Shown here: piece after piece, positions 25,107 through 35,388 of the stretch
Layout of the letters: each line of letters opens with the position of its first letter
How positions within the stretch are numbered: position 1 is the first letter of the stretch
Assembly (NCBI GenBank): GCA_017649485.1
Contig: JAGCGS010000013.1
Location: 1-64,000 of the forward strand
Direction: 5' to 3'
DNA: 64,000 nucleotides
Origin: Bacteroidaceae bacterium
GTDB lineage: Bacteria > Bacteroidota > Bacteroidia > Bacteroidales > Bacteroidaceae
The notes under the pieces: model-generated
What the model saw: only the letters and a program-made list of their open reading frames with translations
Databases searched by the model: none
Told to the model about the DNA's origin: nothing
Program-made: the position numbers and the translations under genes

Positions 25107-26567
25107 TTACCAACTATAACTTAAACCGAAGCTAAGCAGCTCACTTAATTGGAAGTAACTTGTACTACCATTTAGTGGTACTGCACTGTCGTCATACCTT
25201 GCATGCACATATACTTTGGTGGAGAGGAACTTATTGATAGCCAAATTCAAGGTATTCTCCCACTCCACGCGCACCCACTTGTAACTTGTGAGGTAATCGA
25301 GACGAGATTCCAAGGTGATGTTCTTGGCAATATTCCAAGTCAGTGTTGGTTGAATCTCAGAACCGAAGTTATGCTTTACACTCTTACCTTCATCAAGACC
25401 GTATGATGTTTCATCCACATCCTTGCTGCCGATGTATCTCATAGTCCAGTTCAACGGTGCAAGCAACAGAGAAAACGCATATTTGTCAGTCTTTTTCTTG
25501 AAGTCCATACCAATTGCCACCGTCAAGTCAGCAGGTGCCATGAAAGTAGATATCAGCTTATCGTCATTAGGCTTATAGCCATTGACAAACTGTGTCTTGA
25601 ACTCAGCTGATATGGTATAATACCAGTTTTTGGCAGCCTGGATACCTAACTTGCTGAAAATACGCAATTGGTCGGTGTTAGTGAGGTACTTATGTACTTG
25701 GTCTGATGGTGTGGAAGCCAAGCCTAACTTTGCATCCAACAGATTCTCCCACTGTACCTTCTCCTTATCATTATAATTAGCAGATATTTGGAAGGTACCA
25801 ATCATAGACACACTACTTACACCACCCTTGTACCAGTTATCGGATAAGTAATGTTGAGAAAACTGCAAAGAGCCATTGCCTGCCACTGTCCAAAACTGGG
25901 GCTTGCGCACCTCCACTTCAGCCTGCTGATCCAATTCTAAAGGAGAATTACCAGTGAGCACATCCATCATATTGCTCTTCACATTGTGAACATTTACATC
26001 TTCTTCTGAAGCAATATTATCTACAAAAACACCCACTGCATCCAGCTCATCTTCCGTAAAAACAACCAAGTCAGGATTGTTTAAGTAGAGATTCATTAAA
26101 GTTTTATCAACAACCTTATTTACACGATTTTTAGTGGTATAAAGATTGTTGTCTATTGGCAAGAATTCTTGACTTACGTCATTGGTCTTCGAGGGGAACG
26201 AATCATCTACCTGAACGTTGGACAGTTGCCCGATAGCCGACTTATAATAAGTGGTAGGCACGAAAAGTCGATAATAATCGGGATCAGTCTCAATAAACCT
26301 GGCAGGTGTATTGGGATTGTTCAACGAATCCAGTTTTCCAAAATATTGTTCATGTAAATAAGATACTGTGTCGTTTCGATACACATTTCTTTTCTCCGTT
26401 GGATTTTGACGTACAAAAAAATACTTTGCCACTACTCCTTGTAACGGCTTAATCTTGGGTGGAATCAACTCCATCTGACTGTCTTCAGGAACAACATCAC
26501 CAGCCCAAGCCAATGAGACTGATAGCATTGAGCCCAGAAGCAGCATTGTAAAATATCTCTCTTTCAT
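25107..26567 (-). CDS. DUF3078-family outer-membrane protein
   Basis: 486 aa. Signal peptide about 1-22 (LSVSLAWAG). An N-terminal region of about 180 residues without barrel character is followed by a beta-rich part with SLQFSQHYLSDNWYKGG, FQISANYNDKEKVQWENLLDAKLGL and a C-terminal strand FQLSELLSFGLSYSW, typical of DUF3078. The family is Bacteroidetes-specific and probably an outer-membrane barrel; function unknown. Own promoter and terminator. No substrate-binding residues can be identified. Confidence 0.85.
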   Translation of the reverse strand: MKERYFTMLLLGSMLSVSLAWAGDVVPEDSQMELIPPKIKPLQGVVAKYFFVRQNPTEKRNVYRNDTVSYLHEQYFGKLDSLNNPNTPARFIETDPDYYRLFVPTTYYKSAIGQLSNVQVDDSFPSKTNDVSQEFLPIDNNLYTTKNRVNKVVDKTLMNLYLNNPDLVVFTEDELDAVGVFVDNIASEEDVNVHNVKSNMMDVLTGNSPLELDQQAEVEVRKPQFWTVAGNGSLQFSQHYLSDNWYKGGVSSVSMIGTFQISANYNDKEKVQWENLLDAKLGLASTPSDQVHKYLTNTDQLRIFSKLGIQAAKNWYYTISAEFKTQFVNGYKPNDDKLISTFMAPADLTVAIGMDFKKKTDKYAFSLLLAPLNWTMRYIGSKDVDETSYGLDEGKSVKHNFGSEIQPTLTWNIAKNITLESRLDYLTSYKWVRVEWENTLNLAINKFLSTKVYVHARYDDSAVPLNGSTSYFQLSELLSFGLSYSW

Positions 26568-26602
26568 CGTTCAAATGCTATTAAAATTGGTTATTTCTTT
26601 AT

Positions 26603-26635
26603 GCAAAGATAATGTAAATAACTTTATCAAGCAAG
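26603..26635 (-). promoter_or_regulatory. Promoter of the DUF3078 gene
   Basis: Minus-strand TATCTTTGC at 26611-26603 with CTTG about 20 bp upstream (26635-26632). Confidence 0.5.
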
Positions 26636-26683
26636 AATATTGAAAAAAATTGCCTTTCTTTAGGCACTTCAGTCTTATTTTAT

Positions 26684-26692
26684 TAATTTTGC
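26684..26692 (+). promoter_or_regulatory. -7 box of yidC
   Basis: TAATTTTGC (26684-26692), about 60 bp before the ATG. It lies between the arms of an inverted repeat TTTAGGC / GCCTAAA that might act on transcription; no good -33 element seen. Confidence 0.4.
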
Positions 26693-26753
26693 GCCTAAAA
26701 TCGTAAAAAACGACTTTACTTAACTATATTTATTAAAAAAAGAAATAAAGAAA

Positions 26754-28598
26754 ATGGACAAAAATACCATTACCGGCATGGCGTTGATCTTTCTTGTACT
26801 GATTGTTTTCAGTTACTTGAGTCGTCCCTCACAAGAACAACTGGCTGCTCAGCAGCAGTATTATGACTCTATTGCACAGGTTCAACAACGTGCTGCAGAA
26901 CTACAAGCCAAGGCCGAAGCAGCTCTTGCCAATGAGCGTATGACAGCGGCTAAAGACTCTACCTCTCTATTTTTCAGTGCTACACAAGGTACTGAACAAC
27001 TGGTGAGCATAGAGAACAATTTGGCTAAACTGACGTTGAATACCAGTGGTGGAAGTCTTTACTCTGTAATGCTGAAGGAGTATATGAGTCAGGATAAAGT
27101 GACTCCAGTTACTTTATTTGAGGACAGCGATGTTTCCCTTAACTACCTGTTGTACAACACTCAGGGTGTGATTGAAACGAGCGATTACTTTTTTACTCCT
27201 ATAAACCAAAGTACCAATGCCGTTACTATGCGTCTGCAAGCTTCTCCTGAGAGTTTTGTAGATTTCACTTATACTATGCACGATGACACATACCTGGTGG
27301 ATTTAGACATTCAGGCAGTGGGCATGGATGGTAAATTGGCTTCTTCTGCCAACCACATCGACATTGAGTGGAAGCAGAAAGCCCGTCAGATAGAAAAGGG
27401 CTACACTTATGAAAACCGTTTGGCTCAGTTAACTTATAAGACAGCCGACGATGTGGAGGAAATGTCTGCCAGTGGCGAAGATCAGGACGAAGTGGAAGAA
27501 CCTATTACTTGGGTAGCTTTCAAGAACCAATTCTTTTCAGCTGTAATGATTAGTGATGCAGGCTTTAACAATGCCAAGCTAACCTCGAAGATGGAAGACC
27601 GAAATAGTGGCTATATCAAAGATTATTCAGCTGATATGAACACAGTGTTTGACCCATCAGGGAATCAGCCTACACAGATGCATTTCTATTTTGGTCCTAA
27701 CCACTACAAGATTCTTTCAGCTTTGGATGATGGTCGTGAGAAAGATTGGGACATGCAACGATTGGTTTACCTTGGATGGCCTATACTGAGATGGATTAAC
27801 CAGTTCTTCACGATCAACGTGTTTGATTGGTTGAGTAAATTGGGCATGGGCATGGGTCTCGTATTGCTCTTTATGACGCTGATTGTTAAGATTGTGGTAT
27901 TCCCTACCACATGGAAAACATTCATTTCTTCTGCCAAGATGAGGGCTCTAAAACCGAAAGTGGATGAAATCAATGCCAAGTATCCTAACGAAGCAGATGC
28001 CATGAAGAAACAACAGGAAATTATGACAATGTATAGTCAATATAGAGTTAGTCCGATGGGTGGTTGTTTGCCAATGCTTATACAGTTCCCGATTCTGATG
28101 GCGCTGTTCTTATTCGTGCCAAGTGCTATTGAACTGCGTCAACAAAGCTTTCTGTGGGCTGATGATTTGAGTACCTACGACTCTATCGTGACATTCCCAT
28201 TCAACATCCCATTCTTGGGTAATCACCTGAGTCTATTCTGCTTGCTGATGACTGTAACCAACTTGTTATACATGACTTACAACATGAAGATGCAAGATAC
28301 TGGAGCCAATCCATCTATGGCAGCTATGAAATACATGAATTACATCATGCCAGTGGTATTCCTTTTCATCTTGAACGATTATCCTGCAGGCTTAAACTAT
28401 TACTATTTCTTGAGTACCCTTATTAGTGTGGCAACGATGGCTTGGATGAGATACACTACTGATGATGCCAAACTATTGGCACAATTAGAGGCTAACAAGA
28501 AAGATCCGAAGGAGATGCGTAAGACTGGTTTCCAGGCTCGTCTGGAAGCTATGCAAAAGCAACAAGAGGAATTACAGAGACAACGTAAGAACAAATAG
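26754..28598 (+). CDS. yidC: Membrane protein insertase YidC
   Basis: Inserts and folds inner-membrane proteins with or without SecYEG. 614 aa: N-terminal helix (about 6-22), a large periplasmic beta domain (about 60-340), then the conserved core with a hydrophilic groove: [64 protein letters not shown], and later helices. The first core helix contains the conserved basic residue (K in LIVKIVVFP). The basic tail [14 protein letters not shown] may contact the ribosome. The metallophosphoesterase gene follows after 2 bp. Confidence 0.96.
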   Translation: MDKNTITGMALIFLVLIVFSYLSRPSQEQLAAQQQYYDSIAQVQQRAAELQAKAEAALANERMTAAKDSTSLFFSATQGTEQLVSIENNLAKLTLNTSGGSLYSVMLKEYMSQDKVTPVTLFEDSDVSLNYLLYNTQGVIETSDYFFTPINQSTNAVTMRLQASPESFVDFTYTMHDDTYLVDLDIQAVGMDGKLASSANHIDIEWKQKARQIEKGYTYENRLAQLTYKTADDVEEMSASGEDQDEVEEPITWVAFKNQFFSAVMISDAGFNNAKLTSKMEDRNSGYIKDYSADMNTVFDPSGNQPTQMHFYFGPNHYKILSALDDGREKDWDMQRLVYLGWPILRWINQFFTINVFDWLSKLGMGMGLVLLFMTLIVKIVVFPTTWKTFISSAKMRALKPKVDEINAKYPNEADAMKKQQEIMTMYSQYRVSPMGGCLPMLIQFPILMALFLFVPSAIELRQQSFLWADDLSTYDSIVTFPFNIPFLGNHLSLFCLLMTVTNLLYMTYNMKMQDTGANPSMAAMKYMNYIMPVVFLFILNDYPAGLNYYYFLSTLISVATMAWMRYTTDDAKLLAQLEANKKDPKEMRKTGFQARLEAMQKQQEELQRQRKNK

Positions 28599-28600
28599 TT

Positions 28601-29662
28601 ATGGCTGAGAAACATTCGATAAATCGTCGCCAATTCATTAAAAATTCGGCCTTGCTGAGTATGAGTGGCTTTATTCCTGCATCAGGGATAGCTGCAACTC
28701 GTCGTGCAACCACCAATGGTGAGAAGTTCATGAACTTTACCTTCAAACCTAATGGCAAATTCAAGATCCTTCAACTCACCGATACACATTACATTACTGG
28801 TGACCCACGATCCGAACGCGCTTTGAAGAATGTGAACGAAATGCTTGATGCAGAGAAGCCAGATTTGGTTATACATACAGGTGACACTATTTTTGGCAAA
28901 CCAGCCGAAAAGAGTGTTCGTGAGATTTTTGCCCCTATTTCTGAGCGAAAGATTCCATTTGCCGTTGCTTTGGGTAACCACGACAGTGATTTCGACCTTT
29001 CACGCAAGGAAATATTTGATGTCATCAAATCGTTGCCATACAATATAAACTCCACAGTAACAGGTTTACATGGAGTGAGTAACGACATCATTACACTATC
29101 GAAAGAGAATGATGACAAACCTCAATGGGTGTTCTATCTGTTCGATTCCAACAACCGTGCAGAGCTTCCCGGTTTCGAGGAGAGCTGGGGCTATATTCAT
29201 ATTGAAGAAATTAACTGGTATCGCCAACATAGTCAGGAGTTCACCAAACAGAATGGTGGTGTACCAGTGCCTTCCCTTTCGTTCTTCCACATTCCCCTAC
29301 CCGAATTTGGCTATGCTTTCAAATTGGATAAACATCGCATCATGAAAGGTAACTACGGTGAGGAACCATGTGCACCAGACATCAATTCTGGCATGTTTGT
29401 GGCGATGAAAGAGATGGGCGACATGAAAGCAGTTATCTGTGGCCACGACCACGATGATGACTTTGCCATGAAATGGAATGACATTTTCCTGATGTATGGT
29501 CGCTTTAGTGGATGTGACACTGTGTATAACAACCTGAAACCAAATGGTGCCCGCATTATTGAGTTAACGCAAGATGATCAGACCTTCCGCTCGTGGGTAA
29601 GATTGTATGGTGGTGAAATTACTCAGAATCTGAAATATCCAGACGATTTCAGGACATACTAA
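28601..29662 (+). CDS. Exported calcineurin-like metallophosphoesterase
   Basis: 353 aa. The N-terminus carries a twin-arginine-like signal (RRQFIK, residues 9-14, then a hydrophobic stretch ALLSMSGFIPASGIAA), suggesting folded export or a Sec signal with two Arg. Metal ligands of the calcineurin fold are all there: D-x-H in LTDTHYI, GD in HTGDTIFG, GNHD, H in FFHIPLPEF and GHDHDDD. Such Bacteroidetes proteins act as phosphodiesterases on unknown substrates. It follows yidC by 2 bp and ends in a terminator at 29669-29691, so the two are likely one transcript. Confidence 0.85.
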   Translation: MAEKHSINRRQFIKNSALLSMSGFIPASGIAATRRATTNGEKFMNFTFKPNGKFKILQLTDTHYITGDPRSERALKNVNEMLDAEKPDLVIHTGDTIFGKPAEKSVREIFAPISERKIPFAVALGNHDSDFDLSRKEIFDVIKSLPYNINSTVTGLHGVSNDIITLSKENDDKPQWVFYLFDSNNRAELPGFEESWGYIHIEEINWYRQHSQEFTKQNGGVPVPSLSFFHIPLPEFGYAFKLDKHRIMKGNYGEEPCAPDINSGMFVAMKEMGDMKAVICGHDHDDDFAMKWNDIFLMYGRFSGCDTVYNNLKPNGARIIELTQDDQTFRSWVRLYGGEITQNLKYPDDFRTY

Positions 29663-29668
29663 AGAAAA

Positions 29669-29691
29669 AAGCTGCTTGAATATAGCAGCTT
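29669..29691 (+). terminator. Bidirectional terminator of yidC operon and tRNA-Asp
   Basis: Stem AAGCTGC/GCAGCTT (29669-29675 and 29685-29691), loop of 9, followed by T-rich 29692-29699. The A-run before it gives T on the minus strand, so it can end the tRNA transcript as well. Confidence 0.8.
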
Positions 29692-29700
29692 TTTTTCTTG

Positions 29701-29774
29701 CGGTGCGTACGAGACTCGAACTCGTGACCCCGTGCGTGACAGGCACGTATTCTAACCAACTGAACTAACGCACC
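29701..29774 (-). tRNA. tRNA-Asp (anticodon GTC)
   Basis: 74-nt cloverleaf on the minus strand: acceptor arm GGTGCGT/ACGCACC (5' end at 29774), D-arm region GTTCAGTTGGTTAGAA, anticodon stem CGTGC/GCACG with loop CTGTCAC (anticodon GTC), T-loop GTTCGAGTC, discriminator G at 29701. The CCA end is not encoded. Confidence 0.97.
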
Positions 29775-29875
29775 AATTAGGATAAGCGCTGCAAAGGTAA
29801 TACTTTATTTTGATTTCGCAATAAATAATCCCCAAAAACAAACACTCCTTGCTTATTTTTCTTTCAATTATCCGC

Positions 29876-31174
29876 TTATTCTAAATGTCCAGTAACACGT
29901 AGATACTCCGTTTCATAAATCTTCAGCTGTGTTTGTGCCTCAATCAAATTACTACGAGCCTGTTGCCATTGTGATTGGGCATCCAAAAGATCGGTCATAG
30001 AACATAATTGATTGTCGAACTTTTGGCGCATGACACGCAAGTTCTCATCAGCTTGTTTTTGTCCGATGGTAGCAGTTTCCACCATTCTTTGACCATCTGT
30101 AATATTCTGCACTGCCTGACGCACCTGAATACGCATACCCCGCTCATTCTGTTCCAGTTGTAGCTGTGAGTCGTTTAGGTCAAGCTTAGCTTTCTTAACT
30201 TTCTTCAACTCAGCCCCCCAATGAAAGATAGGTACTTGAACAGACAACAAAGCGTATGGATTGCCACCACTAAACGTATGGCTGACAGTGAGAGGCATAC
30301 CACTGAGATTATTGAAGGAGCCCTTCAGCTTCAAGTTATCATAGTGACTGTAGCTACCCACCAACGCCACCGTTGGTAGATAGTTGGACCGCGCCCTCTT
30401 CACCTGCAGTTCGTTGGCCTTTACTTGCTGCTGAAGCAAAATTAAATCGGGACGTGTTGAGAAGTCTTCACTGAGCTCATCAGTTAAGCTCGCCTCCAAA
30501 AGGGTGTCTGTAGGAATAACCATTACATCGAAATCCGTTCCAATCACATTGGCTAGAGCTAACTGGCAAAGCTGTTCACCATTGTTGGCCTTCTGCAGCT
30601 GATAATTGATTTCATTTTGTTTTGTAGCAATGCGTAGTAGGTCGTTTTCTGTTGCCATCTCAACACGAACACTCAATTCAACCTGATCGTACAATCCCTG
30701 CATCTGGCGTGCGTATGCTTCCAGCATCTTGATCTTTGATTGTACCGAGATAAGTGTATAATAAGCATTATCGACATCGGCAATGACCTGCATGCGAGCC
30801 TTTCTTTGCTGCTCTTCGCTAACCGTTTGACCTATTTTGGCCAAACGGTTGGCAGCTGTCAGTTGTCCGCCTACATAGAGTGGTAACGTAATATTGATGC
30901 CGGCCAAATAGGTGCCTCGTGTCTGTAACGACATGCCTATAATGTCCTGATCCTTCATCTGGAGGGCAGTAATTGATCCATCCACCTTAGGCAAATACTG
31001 GGCAAAGGCAATCTGTCGGTCTAATTTTGCCTTATTAACTGCGTTTTCAGCGGCTTTGAGGCTTTCGTTATGTTCAAGGGCCAGTTGGCGGCATTCCTGT
31101 AAGCTCAAATTCAATGTCTGTGCATGAAGGCCTACAGTTGCAATAGTTATCATAGATAAAATCAAACGTTTCAT
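29876..31174 (-). CDS. TolC-family outer-membrane efflux channel
   Basis: 432 aa. Signal peptide 1-18 (TVGLHAQ), then the two long helical repeats of the TolC family (LSLQECRQLALEHNESLKAAENAVNKAKLD..., and the second starting LILLQQQVKANELQVKRARSNYLPTVALVGSY). It forms a trimeric outer-membrane tunnel for the neighbouring pump. Its ATG overlaps the pump's stop codon by 4 bp (ATGA). Last gene of the AraC-adaptor-pump-channel operon. Confidence 0.92.
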   Translation of the reverse strand: MKRLILSMITIATVGLHAQTLNLSLQECRQLALEHNESLKAAENAVNKAKLDRQIAFAQYLPKVDGSITALQMKDQDIIGMSLQTRGTYLAGINITLPLYVGGQLTAANRLAKIGQTVSEEQQRKARMQVIADVDNAYYTLISVQSKIKMLEAYARQMQGLYDQVELSVRVEMATENDLLRIATKQNEINYQLQKANNGEQLCQLALANVIGTDFDVMVIPTDTLLEASLTDELSEDFSTRPDLILLQQQVKANELQVKRARSNYLPTVALVGSYSHYDNLKLKGSFNNLSGMPLTVSHTFSGGNPYALLSVQVPIFHWGAELKKVKKAKLDLNDSQLQLEQNERGMRIQVRQAVQNITDGQRMVETATIGQKQADENLRVMRQKFDNQLCSMTDLLDAQSQWQQARSNLIEAQTQLKIYETEYLRVTGHLE

Positions 31175-34100
31175 GCGTCTTTCGTTTTTTGAACATTAAA
31201 GATAGTAGAATACAATATTGGCAGGAATACCAGGATGATGAGCGTTCCCATAGCAAGGCCTGCCATGATGCAGACTGCCATAGAACCATACATCGGGTCA
31301 GGTACCAGCGGAGCCATACCTAGAATGGTGGTCAGTGAAGCCATGATAACTGGGCTTGTGCGACTCACCGTAGCATTTACGACAGCATTGTAAGCAGGCA
31401 ATTTCTCTTCGTTCCTCAGTCGGTTTATTTCATCAACAAGGACTATACCGTTCTTAATCATCATACCTACCAAGCCCATAGCACCCAGGATCGCGATGAA
31501 GGTAAATGGCATACCCAACAACAGCAATGCGGGTACAACGCCCACAACGATGAAAGGTAAGCAGAACACAATGGTAAGCACTTGCTTCCAGCTATTAAAC
31601 AACAACAGCATAATGATTAATATGAATACGAAAGCGAGCGGGAAGAGTCCCAAAATAGAACCTGCTGCTTCGCCAGAACTACTTCCCTCTCCCTGCCATG
31701 ACATTGAATAGCCTTGTGGCAACTCAATGTTCTCGATATCTTTCTTAATGTCGGCTATCACCTTGTCTGGAGTAGCTGCATCTATGTCTGGGTTCGGATC
31801 ACACTCTGCCTGAATAGTACGTTGTCCGTTACGACGGAAGATATAATCTTCTTCCCACTCCAAATGAATGTCGCTGTTAACCGTACTCAGCGGTATGCTG
31901 TTTGCGAGACGGCTTTCCAATTCTTCCACACTAGTAGTACCCACCATCAAACCTTTAAAGTCATCTGGCGTTACATGAAGGTTCAATGTACTCCATACAG
32001 GAATATTACCAATGGTTTTAATCTTAGAGCCATCTTCGTTGCGTACCTGCAGCTGTACAATCACGGTCTTGTCCTGGTCGTTGATAACGCCCACGGGTAG
32101 TCCGTCTGTTGCTGCAAGCAATGCATTAGCCACATTTCCACGGTTAAGTCCGCTACGTATAGCATCAGCTTGAACATAATCAGTTACAAGTGACTTACCT
32201 TTATTCTGCCAGTTGTTTTGAACCGAGTATGTATCAGCATATTTCGAGTTACGCATGATGGCTTCGGCCTGATGTACCAGATCGCGCAAAACCTCGGGAT
32301 CAGGACCTTGGAATTCCACCTCTACAGTATGTGTAGTACTAATGCTGAAGTTATAGTTACGGAAACGGATATAGGCATCTGGATAAGCTTCACGAAGCTG
32401 AGGGCGGATTTCCTTAATAGCAGCCTTCATGGTTTTGAAGTCCTTGCAATCCACTATCAGTTCTCCATAGTGTTCGCCACCGCTATTCATCGGGCGAACC
32501 AAGCTGTATCTTACTGGAGACGAACCCATAGCCGCCGCAACACGATTAATTTTCGGATTCTCTAACAAGGTGCCTGTTATCTCCAAGAGGTCTTCACGTA
32601 CACGATCGGGACTGGTTTGATCGGGTAAGTAGTATTCCACAACAAACTGTCCATAGTCAAAGTCGGGGAAGAACACCTGTTTCACTTTCGTAAAACCAAA
32701 GCCACAGATGACCAACAGAGCGACTGCAATACCAATTGTAGCATAACGATAGTTTATCAGTTTACCAATCAGCTTACGGATAAAAGCTTGAAGTTTGGTG
32801 TCCTTCACTTCACCACCAGAAGATTTCTCCTTTGAGCGAAGTGGCATCCATGCTACCACACAAGATGGTACCTGCACCATAGCCATTACCCAAGAGGCCA
32901 GCAGTGAAATGCAAAGCACGAGAAACAAGTCACGACAGTACTCACCCGCCGTACTAGGAGAAAGATAGGTGGGGAAGAATGTCAATACAGCAATCACCGT
33001 AGCTCCAAGCATAGGTAACGCCGTGTTATTGACTATATTGTAAAGATACGACTTAGGCCCGAGACCTTTTTTCCGATCAACAAGTATGCCATCCATCACC
33101 ACGATGGCATTATCTACCAGCATACCCATCGCCACGATGAAAGCTCCTAATGAAATACGTTGCAAGGTGCTATCAAGCATAAGCAAGATAGGGAATGTAA
33201 TGAAGATGGCGAGTACCAAACTGGTACCGATAATCATACCACCCCGGAAACCATAGCTGAACATCAGTACGACAATCACGATAAGCACCGATTCAAGCAG
33301 ATTTATGAGGAAACCATTAACGGCATTAGTCACCTGGTCGGCTTGAAAGAAAATCTTGTCTGTTTCAAAACCCACAGGAACACGATCCATCACCTCAGCC
33401 AACTTCTTATCAACTGCCTTACCTACATCAGGAACAATAGCATCGTCGTTCAAAGTGATACAAATACCCAAAGCTTGCTTAGCATTGACAAAGAAACCTC
33501 CAGTCTGTGGTTCTTTATAATCGCGCTCCACAGTGGCAATGTCACCAATACGAATCTGCTTGCCTGTGGTAGTGCGGATAATCATGTTAGCTATGTCCTC
33601 TTCATCCTCCAAAGCATTATTCACACGGAACTGCAAACGGTCATCACCATTCTCATATTTCCCTGCATTCACCGTCTTACCTGAGTTTTGTATGCCCAGC
33701 ATAATCTGAGTTGGGAGGATACCAGTACGAGCCAGTTTCTCCTTATCTATAATAATATTGATAACTTCACTTCTGGTACCAATAATATTGATGCGTTTAA
33801 CGCCTTTAACCGTTAAAAGCTCCCGCCTTACCAGCTTGGCATATTTCTCTAGTTCTGCATAGCTATATCCTTCGCCCATGAAAGCATAGAACAAGCCATA
33901 TACATCCAGCATATCATCTACTACCATAGGTGCATAGCATCCCGATGGCAACTTACTCTGTACATCGTTTGCTTTGCGACGAAGCTGGTCAAAGTGTTGC
34001 TCCATTTCAGCCATCTTTACCTTATCTTGGAACTTTACACCAATAATGGCCATTCCTGGACGGCAATCTGTGTTCAGTTCCTTGACATCGGCCAAAGTAC

Positions 34101-34323
34101 GTAGTTCATCTTCCATCACTTGAACAGCCTCCAACTCAACCTCATGCGCTGTAGCACCAGGATAAATCAGTACTACTGAAGCTTGCTTCACAGCAACGGC
34201 CGGATCTTCCAATTTGGGCATATTGATGTAGCTGAACACGCCCATAACGAGAATACCCACCACGAAACTCCAAAAAATCGTTGGCCGCTTAACGAAAAAT
34301 TCTGTCAGTGCTCTTGCATTCAT
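31171..34323 (-). CDS. RND efflux pump, inner-membrane subunit (AcrB/SwrC-like)
   Basis: 1050 aa from ATG 34323 (a TTG 9 bp further up is also in frame). Twelve transmembrane segments and two large periplasmic loops. The proton-relay helix reads GMLVDNAIVVMDG: the first Asp is kept and the second (D408 of AcrB) is Asn, as in SwrC-type pumps; the TM10 Lys is present (IKNGIVLVDEINRL). The pump start RPTIFWSFVVGILVMGVFSYINMPKLEDP is typical of HAE-type exporters. Substrate unknown; bile acids, detergents or drugs are plausible. It follows the adaptor by 9 bp. Confidence 0.93.
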   Translation of the reverse strand: MNARALTEFFVKRPTIFWSFVVGILVMGVFSYINMPKLEDPAVAVKQASVVLIYPGATAHEVELEAVQVMEDELRTLADVKELNTDCRPGMAIIGVKFQDKVKMAEMEQHFDQLRRKANDVQSKLPSGCYAPMVVDDMLDVYGLFYAFMGEGYSYAELEKYAKLVRRELLTVKGVKRINIIGTRSEVINIIIDKEKLARTGILPTQIMLGIQNSGKTVNAGKYENGDDRLQFRVNNALEDEEDIANMIIRTTTGKQIRIGDIATVERDYKEPQTGGFFVNAKQALGICITLNDDAIVPDVGKAVDKKLAEVMDRVPVGFETDKIFFQADQVTNAVNGFLINLLESVLIVIVVLMFSYGFRGGMIIGTSLVLAIFITFPILLMLDSTLQRISLGAFIVAMGMLVDNAIVVMDGILVDRKKGLGPKSYLYNIVNNTALPMLGATVIAVLTFFPTYLSPSTAGEYCRDLFLVLCISLLASWVMAMVQVPSCVVAWMPLRSKEKSSGGEVKDTKLQAFIRKLIGKLINYRYATIGIAVALLVICGFGFTKVKQVFFPDFDYGQFVVEYYLPDQTSPDRVREDLLEITGTLLENPKINRVAAAMGSSPVRYSLVRPMNSGGEHYGELIVDCKDFKTMKAAIKEIRPQLREAYPDAYIRFRNYNFSISTTHTVEVEFQGPDPEVLRDLVHQAEAIMRNSKYADTYSVQNNWQNKGKSLVTDYVQADAIRSGLNRGNVANALLAATDGLPVGVINDQDKTVIVQLQVRNEDGSKIKTIGNIPVWSTLNLHVTPDDFKGLMVGTTSVEELESRLANSIPLSTVNSDIHLEWEEDYIFRRNGQRTIQAECDPNPDIDAATPDKVIADIKKDIENIELPQGYSMSWQGEGSSSGEAAGSILGLFPLAFVFILIIMLLLFNSWKQVLTIVFCLPFIVVGVVPALLLLGMPFTFIAILGAMGLVGMMIKNGIVLVDEINRLRNEEKLPAYNAVVNATVSRTSPVIMASLTTILGMAPLVPDPMYGSMAVCIMAGLAMGTLIILVFLPILYSTIFNVQKTKDA

Positions 34324-34332
34324 AATTTTCAA

Positions 34333-35382
34333 TTATAAAAGATCCCCCACATTGGTTTTTTGCTGGGTAACAACCTTCACTTTGTCACCCTCATGCAAAG
34401 CATTTACTCCAGCTTTCACCACGCGATCATTGGCAGAGATACCACTGGTAACAACGGCCATCCCTTCAGAATCTACGCCACCGAGTGTGATGGCATGACG
34501 CCTCACAATATCGCCTTGTTCCACCACCCATACGTAAGGTTTGTCACCTTCTTCAAAAATAGCGTGAGCAGGAATAGACAAGCCACTAACAGCAACATCC
34601 CCTCCCATCTCAATATATACATTCACATTAACACCGGCACTGAGATGACCATCTATACCATACTTAACCGCAAAAAGCTGGTTAGCATCAGCTTTTACTA
34701 ATGCACTTTTTTTATGTAAGTTATAACGCTGACCAGCAGAAATGCAATAAGCCTCGGTGGTGTTGGCCAATAGGCGATATACATCAGCTGGAATATTGAT
34801 TTCTACTTCCAAACTACTGGTATCTACAAGATCCATTACTGGCAACCCAGCGCTCACCATCTCTGAAGCTTCAAAGTTCACTTTCTGGATGGTACCATCC
34901 ACAGGAGCCGTTAATTGCGTGTAGCTCAGTTGATTCTTGGCGTTCTCTAAATTGATACGCAACTGTTCTAATCCACTGGTAACCTTCTCATAATCATTGC
35001 CAGAAATACTCTTGCTCTCATACAGCTTGCCAAGTCGATCAGCTTCGTTCTTCATCTGGTCATAGCGTGTCTGAGCTGCATCCACTGCCAACTGATAATC
35101 TTTCGTATCTAACGTAGCTACCACTTGTCCACGTCTCACACGAGCACCTTCCTTTACCAAAACCCTTGCTATTTGCCCGGGAGTACGGAAACTCAGGCTA
35201 ACGGTGCTGTTTTCCTTCACCACACCAGAAAAATTCTTCACTGCCGACTCCTGACGGTTTATAGGTAACACGGTCATCACGCTATGAACTTTAGCCGTTT
35301 CTTTATTATCACTACCTCCGCAGGCTGTCAATACTCCGGCTGCGAGTAATGCCATTAATAAGTTTTTCATTGTTCTATTCAT
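34333..35382 (-). CDS. RND periplasmic adaptor lipoprotein (HlyD/MFP family)
   Basis: 349 aa. Lipoprotein signal with lipobox LTAC (Cys near residue 21), then the lipoyl domain (VLVKEGARVRRGQVVATLD), an alpha hairpin (about 85-140), second lipoyl half (LTAPVDGTIQKVNFEASEMVSAGLPVMDLVD) and beta-barrel domain. It bridges pump and channel. Two ATGs are possible, 35382 and MKNLLMALL at 35370; the signal peptide fits the second slightly better. Six bp behind the AraC gene. Confidence 0.92.
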   Translation of the reverse strand: MNRTMKNLLMALLAAGVLTACGGSDNKETAKVHSVMTVLPINRQESAVKNFSGVVKENSTVSLSFRTPGQIARVLVKEGARVRRGQVVATLDTKDYQLAVDAAQTRYDQMKNEADRLGKLYESKSISGNDYEKVTSGLEQLRINLENAKNQLSYTQLTAPVDGTIQKVNFEASEMVSAGLPVMDLVDTSSLEVEINIPADVYRLLANTTEAYCISAGQRYNLHKKSALVKADANQLFAVKYGIDGHLSAGVNVNVYIEMGGDVAVSGLSIPAHAIFEEGDKPYVWVVEQGDIVRRHAITLGGVDSEGMAVVTSGISANDRVVKAGVNALHEGDKVKVVTQQKTNVGDLL

Positions 35383-35388
35383 TTATAT

